A stretch of 64,000 nucleotides of DNA from Pseudonocardia sp. 73-21 (GTDB lineage Bacteria > Actinomycetota > Actinomycetes > Mycobacteriales > Pseudonocardiaceae): positions 15,615 to 79,614 of the forward strand of contig NZ_MKVV01000024.1 of NCBI RefSeq assembly GCF_001899645.1. The letters are read 5' to 3'. Position 1 is the first letter of the stretch. Each line of letters begins with the position of its first letter. The notes under the pieces were generated by a model that had not been told where the DNA came from, did no database searches, and saw nothing but the letters and a program-made list of their open reading frames with translations. The position numbers and the translations under genes were made by a program. Positions 10,898 through 19,223 of this stretch are shown in pieces.

Positions 10898-13042
10898 GTG
10901 GTTGCTCCCCGCAGCCTTCCCGAGCCTGTTGACATCTCGAAGCATCGGCTGTTCCCGGGGCAGGCCGGCCCGCCCGGCGAACCGCTGGCCGTGCTGGCCG
11001 CCCGCTGGGGTGAGCTCACGGCCGATCCGGACGACGAGACGGTGGCGGGCCGGCTGGTCCTGCTGCTGCGCCAGCTGGTGTCCGTCCTGCACGCCGAGCC
11101 GTTCCGGCCCGTCGCGGCGCGGCCGATCGGGGCCGCGCTCGTGGCCTCGGGGATGGCGGCGGGTCCGGCGCCCGAGGATCTCCTGGCCGCCAGCCTCCAG
11201 CTGCTGCGCACCGCCGGGTCGACGCTGGGTGTGGGCGACGTCACGGAGAGTCACCGGCTGGCCGCCGTGCTCGACGAGTTCGCCACCGGCTTCGCGGGGG
11301 CACTGACGGGCCCGCCGCGGCGCCCCCCGCTGGCGGCCATGCCCGACACGCCGCGGGCCCCGGCGTCCGACCCCCACTACCGCACGGTCTTCGAGCAGGG
11401 GGCCGTCGGCATCGCGCTGGTGGGCCTCGACGGCCGGCTCATCGACCTGAACCCGACGCTGCTGCACCTGCTCGGACTCGACGAGCTCCCGGCCGAGCTG
11501 CCCACGTTCTCCGACTTCGTCCACCCCGACGACCTGACCGACCTCATCGAGCGCTTCGTGCGCATCGTCCGCGCCGAGCCGCCGATGCAACGCACCGAGG
11601 TCCGGCTGGTGCGCACCGACTCGGACGTCGTCTGGGCCCAGCTGACCGGGTCGCTCGTGCTGAACCCGGACGGCACCCCGTCGCACCTGGTGACGTTCAT
11701 CGACGACATCTCGGACCGGCAGCGCCTGCTCACCCGGCTGCAGCACGCGTCCACCCGCGACCAGCTCACCCGGCTGCCCGGCCCCGCGCTGGTCGACCAG
11801 TGGCTGCACCGGGCCTTCGGCCCGGGCGGCGCCGACCGCGTCGGGATCTGCGCGCTCGACCTCGACGGGTTCCAGGCCGTCAACGACGCGCTCGGCGACG
11901 CGGTCGGCGACCGGCTGCTGCTCGGCGTCGTCGGCCGGCTGCAGCTCGCGGCGGGCGACCAGCTCATGGCGCGCACCGGCAGCGACGAGTTCACCGTGCT
12001 GGTGGCCGATCCCGAGAACGTGGCCGACGTCTGCCGCTTCGCCGACCGGCTCCAGGCCGCGCTGGCCACGCCGTTCGTGATCGCCGGCCACGCCGTCGCG
12101 GTCACCGTCAGCATCGGGGTCGCGGAGGGCCCCACGGCGCGCTCGTGCCCCACGGAGATGTTGCGGGCCGCCGACGTCGCCCGGTCCTGGGCGAAGGCCA
12201 TGGGCGGCGGGCGCCGGGTGGTGTTCGACCACCACCGCGACGCCGGCGAGGCCGCCCGGTTCGCGCTGCTGCGCGGCCTGCGCGGCGGCATCGGCCGCAA
12301 CGAGTTCCGGCTCGACTACCAGCCGCTCGTGCAGCTCGCCGACGGCACGCTCGGTGGCGTCGAGGCGCTGGTGCGCTGGCAGCACCCGGAGCAGGGGCTG
12401 ATCGGGCCCGGCCGGTTCATCGAGCTGGCCGAGTTCAGCGGGGCGATCGTGCCGCTGGGTCGCTGGGTGCTCGAGACGGCGTGCGAACGGGCCGCGCAGT
12501 GGTGGCGCGACCTGGGGCCCGACGCGCCGTACGTGAGCGTCAACGTCTCGCCGGTGCAGCTGGCCGAGCCGGGCTGGCTGCGCGAGGTCACGTCGGTGCT
12601 CGAAGCCACGGGCCTGCCGCCGGCGAAGCTGCAGCTGGAGATCACCGAGCAGGCCGTCCTCGGCGACGAGGCCTCGATCATGGACGCGCTCGGGGCCCTG
12701 CGTGACGCCGGCGTCCGGCTCGCCCTCGACGACTTCGGCACCGGTTACTCCAGCCTGTCGTGGCTGCGCCGGCTGCCGGTGCACGCGCTGAAGATCGACG
12801 GATCGTTCATCGACGGCCTGCGCAAGCCGGAGATGGACACCGTCGACGCGGCGATCGTGCGGGCGCTGATCGACATGGCGCACGCGCTGGGCCTGGAGGT
12901 CACGGCCGAGTGGGTGGAGACGCCCGAGCAGGCCGAGCGGCTCGGCGCGATGGGCTGTGACACGGGTCAGGGTCGCTGGTTCGGTGACGCCGGTCCCGGA
13001 GAGTGGGTTCCCGAGCTGTGGCGGCGTAGCATCGGCCGCTGA
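10898..13042 (+). CDS. PAS-GGDEF-EAL cyclic-di-GMP protein with degenerate GGDEF
   Basis: 714 aa, cytoplasmic. Residues 1-140 are an unassigned helical region; about 155-275 a PAS domain (YRTVFEQGAVGIALVGLDGRLIDLN); about 280-440 a GGDEF domain whose signature reads RTGSDEF instead of RxGGDEF; about 455-705 an EAL domain with EALVRW, NVSP, EITE, DDFGTGYSSL, LKIDGSFI and GQG, so the known metal and catalytic residues are present. The protein is probably a c-di-GMP phosphodiesterase, with the GGDEF half impaired or regulatory. The GTG start has an ideal GGGAGGT site. It sits between the sterol-carrier gene and purF, which adjoin in many relatives. Confidence 0.88.
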   Translation: MVAPRSLPEPVDISKHRLFPGQAGPPGEPLAVLAARWGELTADPDDETVAGRLVLLLRQLVSVLHAEPFRPVAARPIGAALVASGMAAGPAPEDLLAASLQLLRTAGSTLGVGDVTESHRLAAVLDEFATGFAGALTGPPRRPPLAAMPDTPRAPASDPHYRTVFEQGAVGIALVGLDGRLIDLNPTLLHLLGLDELPAELPTFSDFVHPDDLTDLIERFVRIVRAEPPMQRTEVRLVRTDSDVVWAQLTGSLVLNPDGTPSHLVTFIDDISDRQRLLTRLQHASTRDQLTRLPGPALVDQWLHRAFGPGGADRVGICALDLDGFQAVNDALGDAVGDRLLLGVVGRLQLAAGDQLMARTGSDEFTVLVADPENVADVCRFADRLQAALATPFVIAGHAVAVTVSIGVAEGPTARSCPTEMLRAADVARSWAKAMGGGRRVVFDHHRDAGEAARFALLRGLRGGIGRNEFRLDYQPLVQLADGTLGGVEALVRWQHPEQGLIGPGRFIELAEFSGAIVPLGRWVLETACERAAQWWRDLGPDAPYVSVNVSPVQLAEPGWLREVTSVLEATGLPPAKLQLEITEQAVLGDEASIMDALGALRDAGVRLALDDFGTGYSSLSWLRRLPVHALKIDGSFIDGLRKPEMDTVDAAIVRALIDMAHALGLEVTAEWVETPEQAERLGAMGCDTGQGRWFGDAGPGEWVPELWRRSIGR

Positions 13043-13069
13043 GTCCCCTCGCGATTCTAGGAGTCTGTC

Positions 13070-14656
13070 GTGCGCCCGAGTTCCACTCGGAACAGCCAGC
13101 CCGCCTCTGAAATCGACGAAGATCCCGGACCTCGCGAGGAATGCGGTGTCTTCGGGGTCTGGGCCCCCGGCGAGGACGTCGCCAACCTCACCTACTACGG
13201 CCTCTACGCCCTGCAGCACCGCGGGCAGGAGGCCGCCGGCATCGCCGTGTCCGACGGTCGTCGGATGGTGGTGTTCAAGGACCTCGGGCTCGTCAGCCAG
13301 GTCTTCGACGAGCAGATCCTGTCCTCGCTGAAGGGCCACATCGCCGTCGGGCACTGCCGCTACTCCACCACCGGGTCGGTCACCTGGGAGAACGCGCAGC
13401 CCACGTTCCGCACCACGGCCACCGGCAGCGGCATCGCGCTGGGCCACAACGGCAACCTCGTCAACACCGCCGAGCTGCGCGACGAGGTCGCCGCGCTCGT
13501 GCACCCCAGCGAGGTCACCGGCCGGGAGCGCATGTCGTCGAGCACCGACTCCGACCTCGTCACCGAGCTGCTCGCCTCCACCGCCGCCGACATCGGCGTC
13601 GAGGAGGCCGCGATGCGGCTGCTCCCGCGCGTGCGCGGCGCGTTCTCCCTGGTCTTCGCGGACGAGAACACCCTCTACGCCGCCCGCGACCCGCACGGCG
13701 TCCGCCCGCTGGTGCTCGGTCGCCTCGAGCGGGGCTGGGTCGTCGCCAGCGAGACCGCGGCGCTCGACATCGTCGGCGCGTCCATGGTCCGCGAGGTGGA
13801 GCCCGGTGAGCTGCTCGCCATCGACGCCGACGGGCTGCGCAGCTCCCGGTTCGCCGCGCCCGAGCCCAAGGGCTGCGTCTTCGAGTACGTCTACCTGGCC
13901 CGCCCCGACACCACCATCTCCGGACGCTCGGTGCACGCCGCGCGCGTCGAGATCGGCCGCCGGCTGGCCGCGGAGCACCCCGTCGAGGCCGACCTGGTGA
14001 TCCCCGTGCCGGAGTCGGGCACGCCCGCCGCCATCGGTTACGCGCAGGGCTCCGGCATCCCCTACGGCCAGGGCCTGGTGAAGAACCAGTACGTGGGCCG
14101 CACGTTCATCCAGCCGAGCCAGACCATCCGTCAGCTCGGCATCCGGCTCAAGCTCAACCCGTTGCGCGACGTCATCCGCGGCAAGCGGCTCGTCGTGGTC
14201 GACGACTCGATCGTCCGCGGCAACACCCAGCGCGCACTGGTGCGGATGCTCCGCGAGGCCGGCGCGCTCGAGGTGCACGTGCGCATCGCGTCGCCGCCCG
14301 TGAAGTGGCCGTGCTTCTACGGCATCGACTTCGCCACCCGCGCCGAGCTGGTGGCCGGCGGCGTCGACAACGAGGGCGTGCGCCGCTCCATCGGCTCCGA
14401 CACGCTCGGGTACGTCTCGCTCGAAGGGCTCATCGCCGCGAGCGAGCAGCCGAAGTCGCGCCTGTGCTCGGCCTGTTTCGACGGCGAGTACCCGATCCCG
14501 CTGCCGGAGGAGGCGCGGCTCGGCAAGCACCTGCTGGAGAAGCTCGACGAACCCGTCTCCGACCTGATCGCCGCGGACGTGTCCGGTGCGGCCTCCGGCG
14601 ACGCCGGTCCGCTCGCCGCCGGTTACGGTGCTGCGGACGCGTTGTCGCGTCCCTGA
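13070..14656 (+). CDS. purF: Amidophosphoribosyltransferase
   Basis: 528 aa, first enzyme of de novo purine synthesis (PRPP plus glutamine to phosphoribosylamine). An N-terminal propeptide of about 24 residues precedes the nucleophile Cys25 in ECGVFGV, so it should be autoprocessed as in Bacillus PurF. The glutaminase domain is followed by the PRPP loop VVVDDSIVRGNT. Cys residues in FYGID and CSACFDGEYP contexts fit the 4Fe-4S cluster of this subclass. The GTG start has a CTAGGAG site. It is 35 bp upstream of purM. Confidence 0.97.
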   Translation: MRPSSTRNSQPASEIDEDPGPREECGVFGVWAPGEDVANLTYYGLYALQHRGQEAAGIAVSDGRRMVVFKDLGLVSQVFDEQILSSLKGHIAVGHCRYSTTGSVTWENAQPTFRTTATGSGIALGHNGNLVNTAELRDEVAALVHPSEVTGRERMSSSTDSDLVTELLASTAADIGVEEAAMRLLPRVRGAFSLVFADENTLYAARDPHGVRPLVLGRLERGWVVASETAALDIVGASMVREVEPGELLAIDADGLRSSRFAAPEPKGCVFEYVYLARPDTTISGRSVHAARVEIGRRLAAEHPVEADLVIPVPESGTPAAIGYAQGSGIPYGQGLVKNQYVGRTFIQPSQTIRQLGIRLKLNPLRDVIRGKRLVVVDDSIVRGNTQRALVRMLREAGALEVHVRIASPPVKWPCFYGIDFATRAELVAGGVDNEGVRRSIGSDTLGYVSLEGLIAASEQPKSRLCSACFDGEYPIPLPEEARLGKHLLEKLDEPVSDLIAADVSGAASGDAGPLAAGYGAADALSRP

Positions 14657-14691
14657 CCCCCCGACACCTTCCGCTAGGAGCGAGACCGACG

Positions 14692-15789
14692 ATGCCGACG
14701 ACCGCGGGTCCCGAGGGGGCGGGCGCCAGCTACGCCTCAGCCGGAGTGGACATCGAGGCCGGTGAGCGGGCCGTCGACGCCTTCCGGCCGTTCGCCGAGA
14801 AGGCCTCCCGCCCGGAGGTCATGGGGGGCATCGGCGGGTTCGCCGGGCTTTTCGCGCTGAAGATCGGCAAGTACTCCGAGCCGGTGCTCGCGGCGTCCAC
14901 CGACGGGGTGGGCACCAAGGTCGCGATCGCCCAGGCCATGGACAAGCACGACACCATCGGGCTCGACCTGGTCGCCATGGTCGTCGACGACCTCGTCGTG
15001 TGCGGGGCCGAGCCGCTGTTCCTGCAGGACTACATCGCCGTCGGCAAGCTGGTGCCCGAGCACGTCGCGATGGTGGTGAAGGGCATCGCCGAGGGCTGCC
15101 AGCTCGCCGGCTGCGCCCTTCTGGGCGGCGAGACCGCCGAGCACCCCGGGATGATGGAGGACGGCGGCTACGACATCTCGGCCACCGGCGTCGGCATCGT
15201 CGAGGCCGAGGCGATGCTGCGCCCCGACCTCGTCCGCCCCGGCGACGTCCTGGTCGCGATGGGCTCGTCCGGGTTGCACTCCAACGGCTACTCGCTGGCC
15301 CGCCACGTGCTGCTCGACATCGCGCGGCTGCCGCTGGAGGGGCACGTCGAGGAGCTGGAGCACACCCTCGGCGAGGAGCTGCTCGTGCCCACCACGATCT
15401 ACGCGCGCGACTGCCTGGCCCTGGCCGCCGAGACCGGAGTGCGCACGTTCGCCCACATCACGGGCGGCGGGCTGGCCCGCAACCTCGAGCGGATCCTGCC
15501 CGACGGGCTGGAGGCGGTGGTCGAGCGCAACACCTGGACCCCCGCGCCGATCTTCAAGCTGATCGCCTCCCGCGGCCGCGTCGAGCGCCCGGAGATGGAG
15601 AAGACGTTCAACATGGGCGTCGGGATGGTGGCGGTGCTGCCAGCCGACGACGTCGACCGCGCCCTGGCGGTGCTCACGGCCCGGCACGTGCCGGCGTGGG
15701 TGTTGGGTGAGGTCCGTCGCAGCACCGGCGAGGCGCCGAAGGAGATCGGCGGACGCGTTCACGTCGAGGGTGAACACCCCCGCTTCTGA
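14692..15789 (+). CDS. purM: Phosphoribosylformylglycinamidine cyclo-ligase (AIR synthetase)
   Basis: 365 aa, step 5 of purine synthesis (FGAM to AIR, ATP dependent). It opens with SYASAGVDIEAGERAVD and carries AASTDGVGTKVAIA, the LGGETAEHPGMM segment, GSSGLHSNGYSLAR and HITGGGLARNLERILP, all PurM hallmarks. The ATG at 14692 follows GGAGCGAG. It is co-transcribed with purF. In many actinobacteria the next gene is DUF3073; here the DUF3073 gene is 32 kb away. Confidence 0.97.
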   Translation: MPTTAGPEGAGASYASAGVDIEAGERAVDAFRPFAEKASRPEVMGGIGGFAGLFALKIGKYSEPVLAASTDGVGTKVAIAQAMDKHDTIGLDLVAMVVDDLVVCGAEPLFLQDYIAVGKLVPEHVAMVVKGIAEGCQLAGCALLGGETAEHPGMMEDGGYDISATGVGIVEAEAMLRPDLVRPGDVLVAMGSSGLHSNGYSLARHVLLDIARLPLEGHVEELEHTLGEELLVPTTIYARDCLALAAETGVRTFAHITGGGLARNLERILPDGLEAVVERNTWTPAPIFKLIASRGRVERPEMEKTFNMGVGMVAVLPADDVDRALAVLTARHVPAWVLGEVRRSTGEAPKEIGGRVHVEGEHPRF

Positions 15790-15791
15790 CC

Positions 15792-15808
15792 TGGCGGCGA
15801 GTCCGCCA
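15792..15808 (+). terminator. Short stem-loop after purM
   Basis: TGGCGG, a 5-nt loop, then CCGCCA directly after the purM stop. The stem is only 6 bp and there is no T-tract, so this is a weak candidate terminator. Confidence 0.3.
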
Positions 15809-15954
15809 CCTTGCCGTTCGTACCCCCGCGCCCCGCGGAGGGCAGCAGCGTGCGGATGATCGCGACCATCGGGCGGTGGTGGGATGGCGAACTCGCTGCG
15901 CGAAACGGCGAACTCGCCGGGTCGAGACGGTCGACCCGCGGGGCCGTCGGTGGC

Positions 15955-16626
15955 TCAGTCGCGGAGCATCGGGGGGTGGAGCGACGTCGCCTCGCCTCGT
16001 CGGAAGAGCTGCGCGGGGCGGCCGCGGCCCGTGCTGACCTTCCGAGCCGTCGGCACCAGGAAGCCCGGGGTGTTGGTCACCTTGCGCTGGAAGTTGCGGG
16101 GGTCGAGCTCGGTGCCCCAGACCGCCTCGTAGATCCCCCGCAGCTGCGACACGGTGAACTCCGGCGGGCAGAAGGTGGCCGCGAGCGTCGTGTACTCCAG
16201 CTTCGCGCGCGCCCGCTCCACACCCGCGGCGAGGATGCGGTCGTGGTCGAACGCCAGGTGGCCCACCTCGGCCACCGGGTACCAGGCGCTCGCCGCCGCG
16301 TCGGAGCCGGCCTGCGGCTCGGGCAGGTCGGGCACCAGTGCCAGGTGGCCCACCGACAACACGCGCCCGCGCGGGTCGCGGTCCGGCGCCGCGTAGCTGG
16401 CGAGCTGCTCCAGGTGGTGGCCGGTGATCGTCAGGCCCGTCTCCTCGACGAGCTCGCGCGCCGCGGAGTCGAGCAGGTCCTCGTGGGGCAGCACGAACCC
16501 ACCGGGCAGCGCGAGCTCACCGAGGAACGGCGCCACCCCGCGTCGCACGAGGAGCGTGGACAGCACGCCCTCCCGCACGGTGAGGATCACCAGATCGACG
16601 GCCACGGCGAACAGGTTGCCCCGCAC
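15955..16626 (-). CDS. NrtR-like Nudix protein with C-terminal winged helix
   Basis: 223 aa. The N-terminal Nudix domain (about 1-140) has an intact Nudix box, GFVLPHE then REL and EETGL spaced as in catalytic enzymes. The C-terminal 75 residues (TFCPPEFTVSQLRGIYEAVWGTELDPRNFQRKV in part) are the winged-helix DNA-binding region typical of NrtR regulators of NAD metabolism, which sense ADP-ribose-type ligands. NrtR proteins often lose catalytic residues, so this one may retain hydrolase activity. It is divergent from an SPFH gene, with a perfect palindrome between them, and an NAD-kinase-like gene follows. A GTG start with an AGAGG site was chosen. Confidence 0.82.
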   Translation of the reverse strand: MRGNLFAVAVDLVILTVREGVLSTLLVRRGVAPFLGELALPGGFVLPHEDLLDSAARELVEETGLTITGHHLEQLASYAAPDRDPRGRVLSVGHLALVPDLPEPQAGSDAAASAWYPVAEVGHLAFDHDRILAAGVERARAKLEYTTLAATFCPPEFTVSQLRGIYEAVWGTELDPRNFQRKVTNTPGFLVPTARKVSTGRGRPAQLFRRGEATSLHPPMLRD

Positions 16627-16639
16627 GGAACCTCTTTCA

Positions 16640-16652
16640 TGTCACATTGACG
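16640..16652. promoter_or_regulatory. Second, imperfect operator-like site
   Basis: TGTCACATTGACG matches 10 of 13 bases of the core of the perfect palindrome at 16671-16689. It lies just upstream of the Nudix gene start, as expected for an autoregulatory site. Confidence 0.4.
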
Positions 16653-16670
16653 AGAATCGGCTGACGCGCT

Positions 16671-16689
16671 TATCGTCACGGTGACGATA
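16671..16689. promoter_or_regulatory. Perfect 19-bp palindrome, candidate NrtR-type operator
   Basis: TATCGTCACGGTGACGATA: 9-bp arms around one central base, lying between the divergent Nudix regulator and the SPFH gene, 15 nt before the SPFH start. Its position suggests regulation by the adjacent winged-helix protein. Confidence 0.65.
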
Positions 16690-16704
16690 GCCGAGGAGGC
16701 GATC

Positions 16705-17721
16705 ATGGCCGACATCACCCGGGCCCCGTTCCTGCACCACCTGCGTAGCGGGCCCACCAGCTGGATCCGGCACGGTGACCGCGAGGGCGTGGGGCTGGCG
16801 TTCTGGTTCCGCCCGCGCACCGCCGTGCTCTCGGAGGTGCCGCTCGACGACCGCGAGCTCTCGCTCGTCTGCCACGCCCGCACCGCCGACCACACCGAGC
16901 TGAGCGTGCCCGTCGGCATCACCCACCGGGTCGCCGAACCGGGGCTGGCCGCCCGTCGTCTGGACTTCGGGATCGACCCGCGCACCGGGCGCTGGCGCGG
17001 CACCCCGCTCGACTCGCTGGCCACCCTGCTCGGCGAGCTCGCCCAGCAGCCGGTGCTCGCGCTGCTCGCCGGCTCGACGCTGGAGGCCGCGCTCGCCGCC
17101 GGTCCGGATCCCGTGCAGCGCGCCATCACCGAACGCCTCGATGGTGACGAGCGGTTGGCCGAGCTGGGCGTCGCCGTCGTCGGGGTGCGGGTGCTCGCGG
17201 TGCGCGCCGATCCCGACCTCGAACGCTCGTTGCAGACCCCGACGCGGGAGGCCGCCCAGGCCCGCGCCGACCGGGCCACGTACCAGCGCCGCGCCGACGC
17301 CGTCGAGCGCGAGCGGGCGATCGCCGAGAACGAGCTGCAGAGCAGCATCGAGCTGGCCCGGCGCGAGGAGCAGCTGGTCGACCAGCGCGGAGCCAACACC
17401 CGGCGTCAGGCCGAGCTGGACGCGGCCGCGGCGCTGGTGGCGGCGGAGGCGGACGCGCAGCGCGCCGGGCTCGCGGCCACGGCCGAGGCCGACCGCGTCC
17501 GCACTCATTCGGCGGCCCAGGCCGAGCGCATCCGCGTGGTCGGCCTGGCCGAGGCCGCGGCGGAGGAGGCCAAGCTGGCCGCCCTGCGCGACCTCCCGCC
17601 GGAGGTCCTGGGCTCGCTCACCCTCCGTGAGCTGGCCGGCCACCTCCCGGAGATCGGCCAGCTGACGATCACCCCGGACGTCCTGACGGGGCTGGTCACG
17701 CAACTGGCCGGCCCCCGATGA
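16705..17721 (+). CDS. SPFH/Band-7 domain protein
   Basis: 338 aa. The N-terminal 180 residues form an SPFH/prohibitin-like domain; residues about 185-285 are a charged, Ala-rich coiled coil (QARADRATYQRRADAVERER and similar), as in stomatin-type oligomers. No membrane helix is evident, so it is probably a peripheral or soluble scaffold. The ATG at 16705 is chosen over an upstream GTG at 16681 because it has a GAGGAGG site and because the operator palindrome runs to 16689. It lies in an apparent transcription unit with the NAD-kinase-like gene, with the 22-bp repeat array between them. Confidence 0.78.
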   Translation: MADITRAPFLHHLRSGPTSWIRHGDREGVGLAFWFRPRTAVLSEVPLDDRELSLVCHARTADHTELSVPVGITHRVAEPGLAARRLDFGIDPRTGRWRGTPLDSLATLLGELAQQPVLALLAGSTLEAALAAGPDPVQRAITERLDGDERLAELGVAVVGVRVLAVRADPDLERSLQTPTREAAQARADRATYQRRADAVERERAIAENELQSSIELARREEQLVDQRGANTRRQAELDAAAALVAAEADAQRAGLAATAEADRVRTHSAAQAERIRVVGLAEAAAEEAKLAALRDLPPEVLGSLTLRELAGHLPEIGQLTITPDVLTGLVTQLAGPR

Positions 17722-17743
17722 CCACCCCGACCCTCCCCACCCC

Positions 17744-17980
17744 GCGAGTCGGGCCCTGCATGCGCGCGAGTCGGGGTCTCGATGCGTCCGAGTCGGGGAA
17801 TCCGGGCGAACCGGGGATCGGACCGAACGCGCGCCCGGACGCCGCGGCGCGCACGGACACCCCGACCCGGACGCACGGAGGCCCCGACTCGCGCACGCGG
17901 GGACCCCGACTCGCGCACACCGGAGGCCCGACTCGCGCGCACGCGGGGCCCGACTCGCGCGCATGCACACCCCGACTCGC
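17744..17980. repeat. Mirrored array of 22-bp-period repeats (core CGAGTCGGGG)
   Basis: Three forward units with the core GCGAGTCGGG begin at 17744, 17766 and 17788. Five inverted units with the core CCCCGACTCGC (first base C or G) begin at 17882, 17904, 17926, 17948 and 17970, and a degenerate one (CCCCGACCCGG) begins at 17860. The spacing is exactly 22 bp throughout each arm. The outer parts of the two arms are near-perfect reverse complements and could form a large cruciform. The array fills the 271 bp between the SPFH and NAD-kinase-like genes. The period is not a multiple of three, so it is not a protein-level repeat. Confidence 0.85.
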
Positions 17981-17992
17981 GGGGGGTCTCCG

Positions 17993-18889
17993 GTGAGGGC
18001 GCTCGAGCCGCGCGTCGTCGTGGTCACGCGGCCCACCGCGTACCGCGAGCTCCTCGACCGCCACGGCACCCCGGGCGCCGTCGCGTTCTTCCTGCGCGAC
18101 CGCGACCCCGGCGAGCTCGACGCCCTGCGCGCCCGGGACGCCGCGCAGGCCGCCGCGCTCGACGCGGTGATGGCGGCGGTGCCGGCCGGGTGGCGCACCG
18201 GGCGGGCCGACCGTTGCGAACTGGCCGCGTTCCCGTTCGCCGACGGCGACGTGGTGGTGTCCGTCGGCCGCGACGGCCTGGTGGCGAACGTGGCGAAGTA
18301 CCTCGACGCGCAGCCGGTGATCGGGGTCGACCCGGCCGGGCCCGGGGTGCTGGCCCGGCACCGCCCGGACGAGGTGGGGGCGGCGTTGCGCGCGGTGGTC
18401 GAGGGATCCGCCGTGATCGACGAGCGCGCGACCGTGGTGGCGGAGCTCGACGACGGGCAGCGGCTGCGCGGGCTGAACGAGATCTTCGTGGGCGACCGGG
18501 GCCACCAGTCGGCGCGCTACCTGCTCCGCACCCCCGACGGCCGGGGCGAGCCGCAGAGCAGCTCGGGGGTGGTGGTCGGCACCGGGACCGGCGCCACCGG
18601 GTGGTGCGCGGCGCTCGCCCGGACGGCCGAGCACCCGCCGCTGCCGACCCCCGGCGAGCCGGCGCTGTGCTGGTTCGTCCGGGAGGCCTGGCCGTCGCCG
18701 ACGACGGGCGCCTCGCTCGTGGCGGGCCGGCTGGACGGTGCCCAGCGCCTGGAGCTGAGCGTGACCTCGGACCAGCTCGTCGTGTTCTCCGACGGCGGCG
18801 AGGCCGACCGGCTGATCGTGGTGCGTGGGCAGCGCGTCACGGTCGGGGTGGCACCGCACCGCCTGCGGCTCGTGCAGCCGCCTCCTTGA
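17993..18889 (+). CDS. NAD(+)/ATP-NAD kinase-like protein
   Basis: 298 aa from the GTG at 17993. It resembles the NAD kinase/diacylglycerol-kinase fold: a glycine loop VSVGRDGLVAN in place of GGDGT, the LNEIFVGD segment (NE motif), and GVVVGTGTGATGW matching the GTSTGSTA-like region. The changed GGDG loop leaves activity uncertain. The association with an NrtR-like regulator and an SPFH protein supports a role in NAD(P) homeostasis. Its end overlaps the convergent GntR gene by 53 bp. Confidence 0.65.
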   Translation: MRALEPRVVVVTRPTAYRELLDRHGTPGAVAFFLRDRDPGELDALRARDAAQAAALDAVMAAVPAGWRTGRADRCELAAFPFADGDVVVSVGRDGLVANVAKYLDAQPVIGVDPAGPGVLARHRPDEVGAALRAVVEGSAVIDERATVVAELDDGQRLRGLNEIFVGDRGHQSARYLLRTPDGRGEPQSSSGVVVGTGTGATGWCAALARTAEHPPLPTPGEPALCWFVREAWPSPTTGASLVAGRLDGAQRLELSVTSDQLVVFSDGGEADRLIVVRGQRVTVGVAPHRLRLVQPPP

Positions 18890-19223
18890 GCAGCGCCACC
18901 AGCTCGTCATCGTCCAGGTCGAGCCGCCGCCCCGCCTCGACGAGCCGTCGGGCCAGCTCGATGACCTCGGCGCGGCCCGCTGGGGAGCCGCCGCGCACGG
19001 TGGCGCCCCGGCCGCGGCGCAGCTCGATGAGCCCCTCGTCGCGCAGCTGCTGGTAGCCGGCGAGCACGGTGTGGATGCTGACCTCCAGCGACGCGGCCAG
19101 GTCGCGGGCCCCGGGGAGCCGCTCGCCGGTGCTCACGCTGCCGTCGGCGATGCCGCGGCGGACGCAGGCGGCGATCTGGTCGGCGAGCGGGACGGACCGG
19201 GCGGGATCGACCCGGATCAGCAC
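18837..19223 (-). CDS. GntR-family (YtrA type) transcriptional regulator
   Basis: 128 aa. An N-terminal winged helix (PLADQIAACVRRGIADGSVSTGERLPGARDLA in part, then VSIHTVLAGYQQLRDEGLIELRRGRGA) with a short tail is the layout of the YtrA subfamily, which lacks a large effector domain. The GTG start overlaps the stop of the membrane-protein gene upstream by 7 nt, so the two form an operon. It most likely binds the perfect inverted repeat at 20179-20201 and represses its own operon. Confidence 0.85.
   Translation of the reverse strand: MLIRVDPARSVPLADQIAACVRRGIADGSVSTGERLPGARDLAASLEVSIHTVLAGYQQLRDEGLIELRRGRGATVRGGSPAGRAEVIELARRLVEAGRRLDLDDDELVALLKEAAARAAGGAVPPRP

Noticed and set aside
10571-14530. 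A 1319-codon open frame on the minus strand across the GGDEF-EAL and purF genes
   Set aside because: Antisense shadow of high-GC coding sequence; the plus strand holds clearly recognised proteins and the antisense product is His/Arg/Gly-rich without domains.
16681-16704. Upstream GTG at 16681 as the SPFH start
   Set aside because: It lies inside the operator palindrome, and the ATG at 16705 has a GAGGAGG site at the right distance.
17744-17980. CRISPR array
   Set aside because: The 22-bp units have an 11-bp core with no spacers of CRISPR length, they occur in both orientations, and there are no cas genes.
17718-17996. 92-codon frame between the SPFH and NAD-kinase-like genes, starting with an ATGA overlap
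   Set aside because: The sequence is made of the 22-bp repeat array, whose period is not a multiple of three, and the product is low-complexity; the overlaps look accidental.
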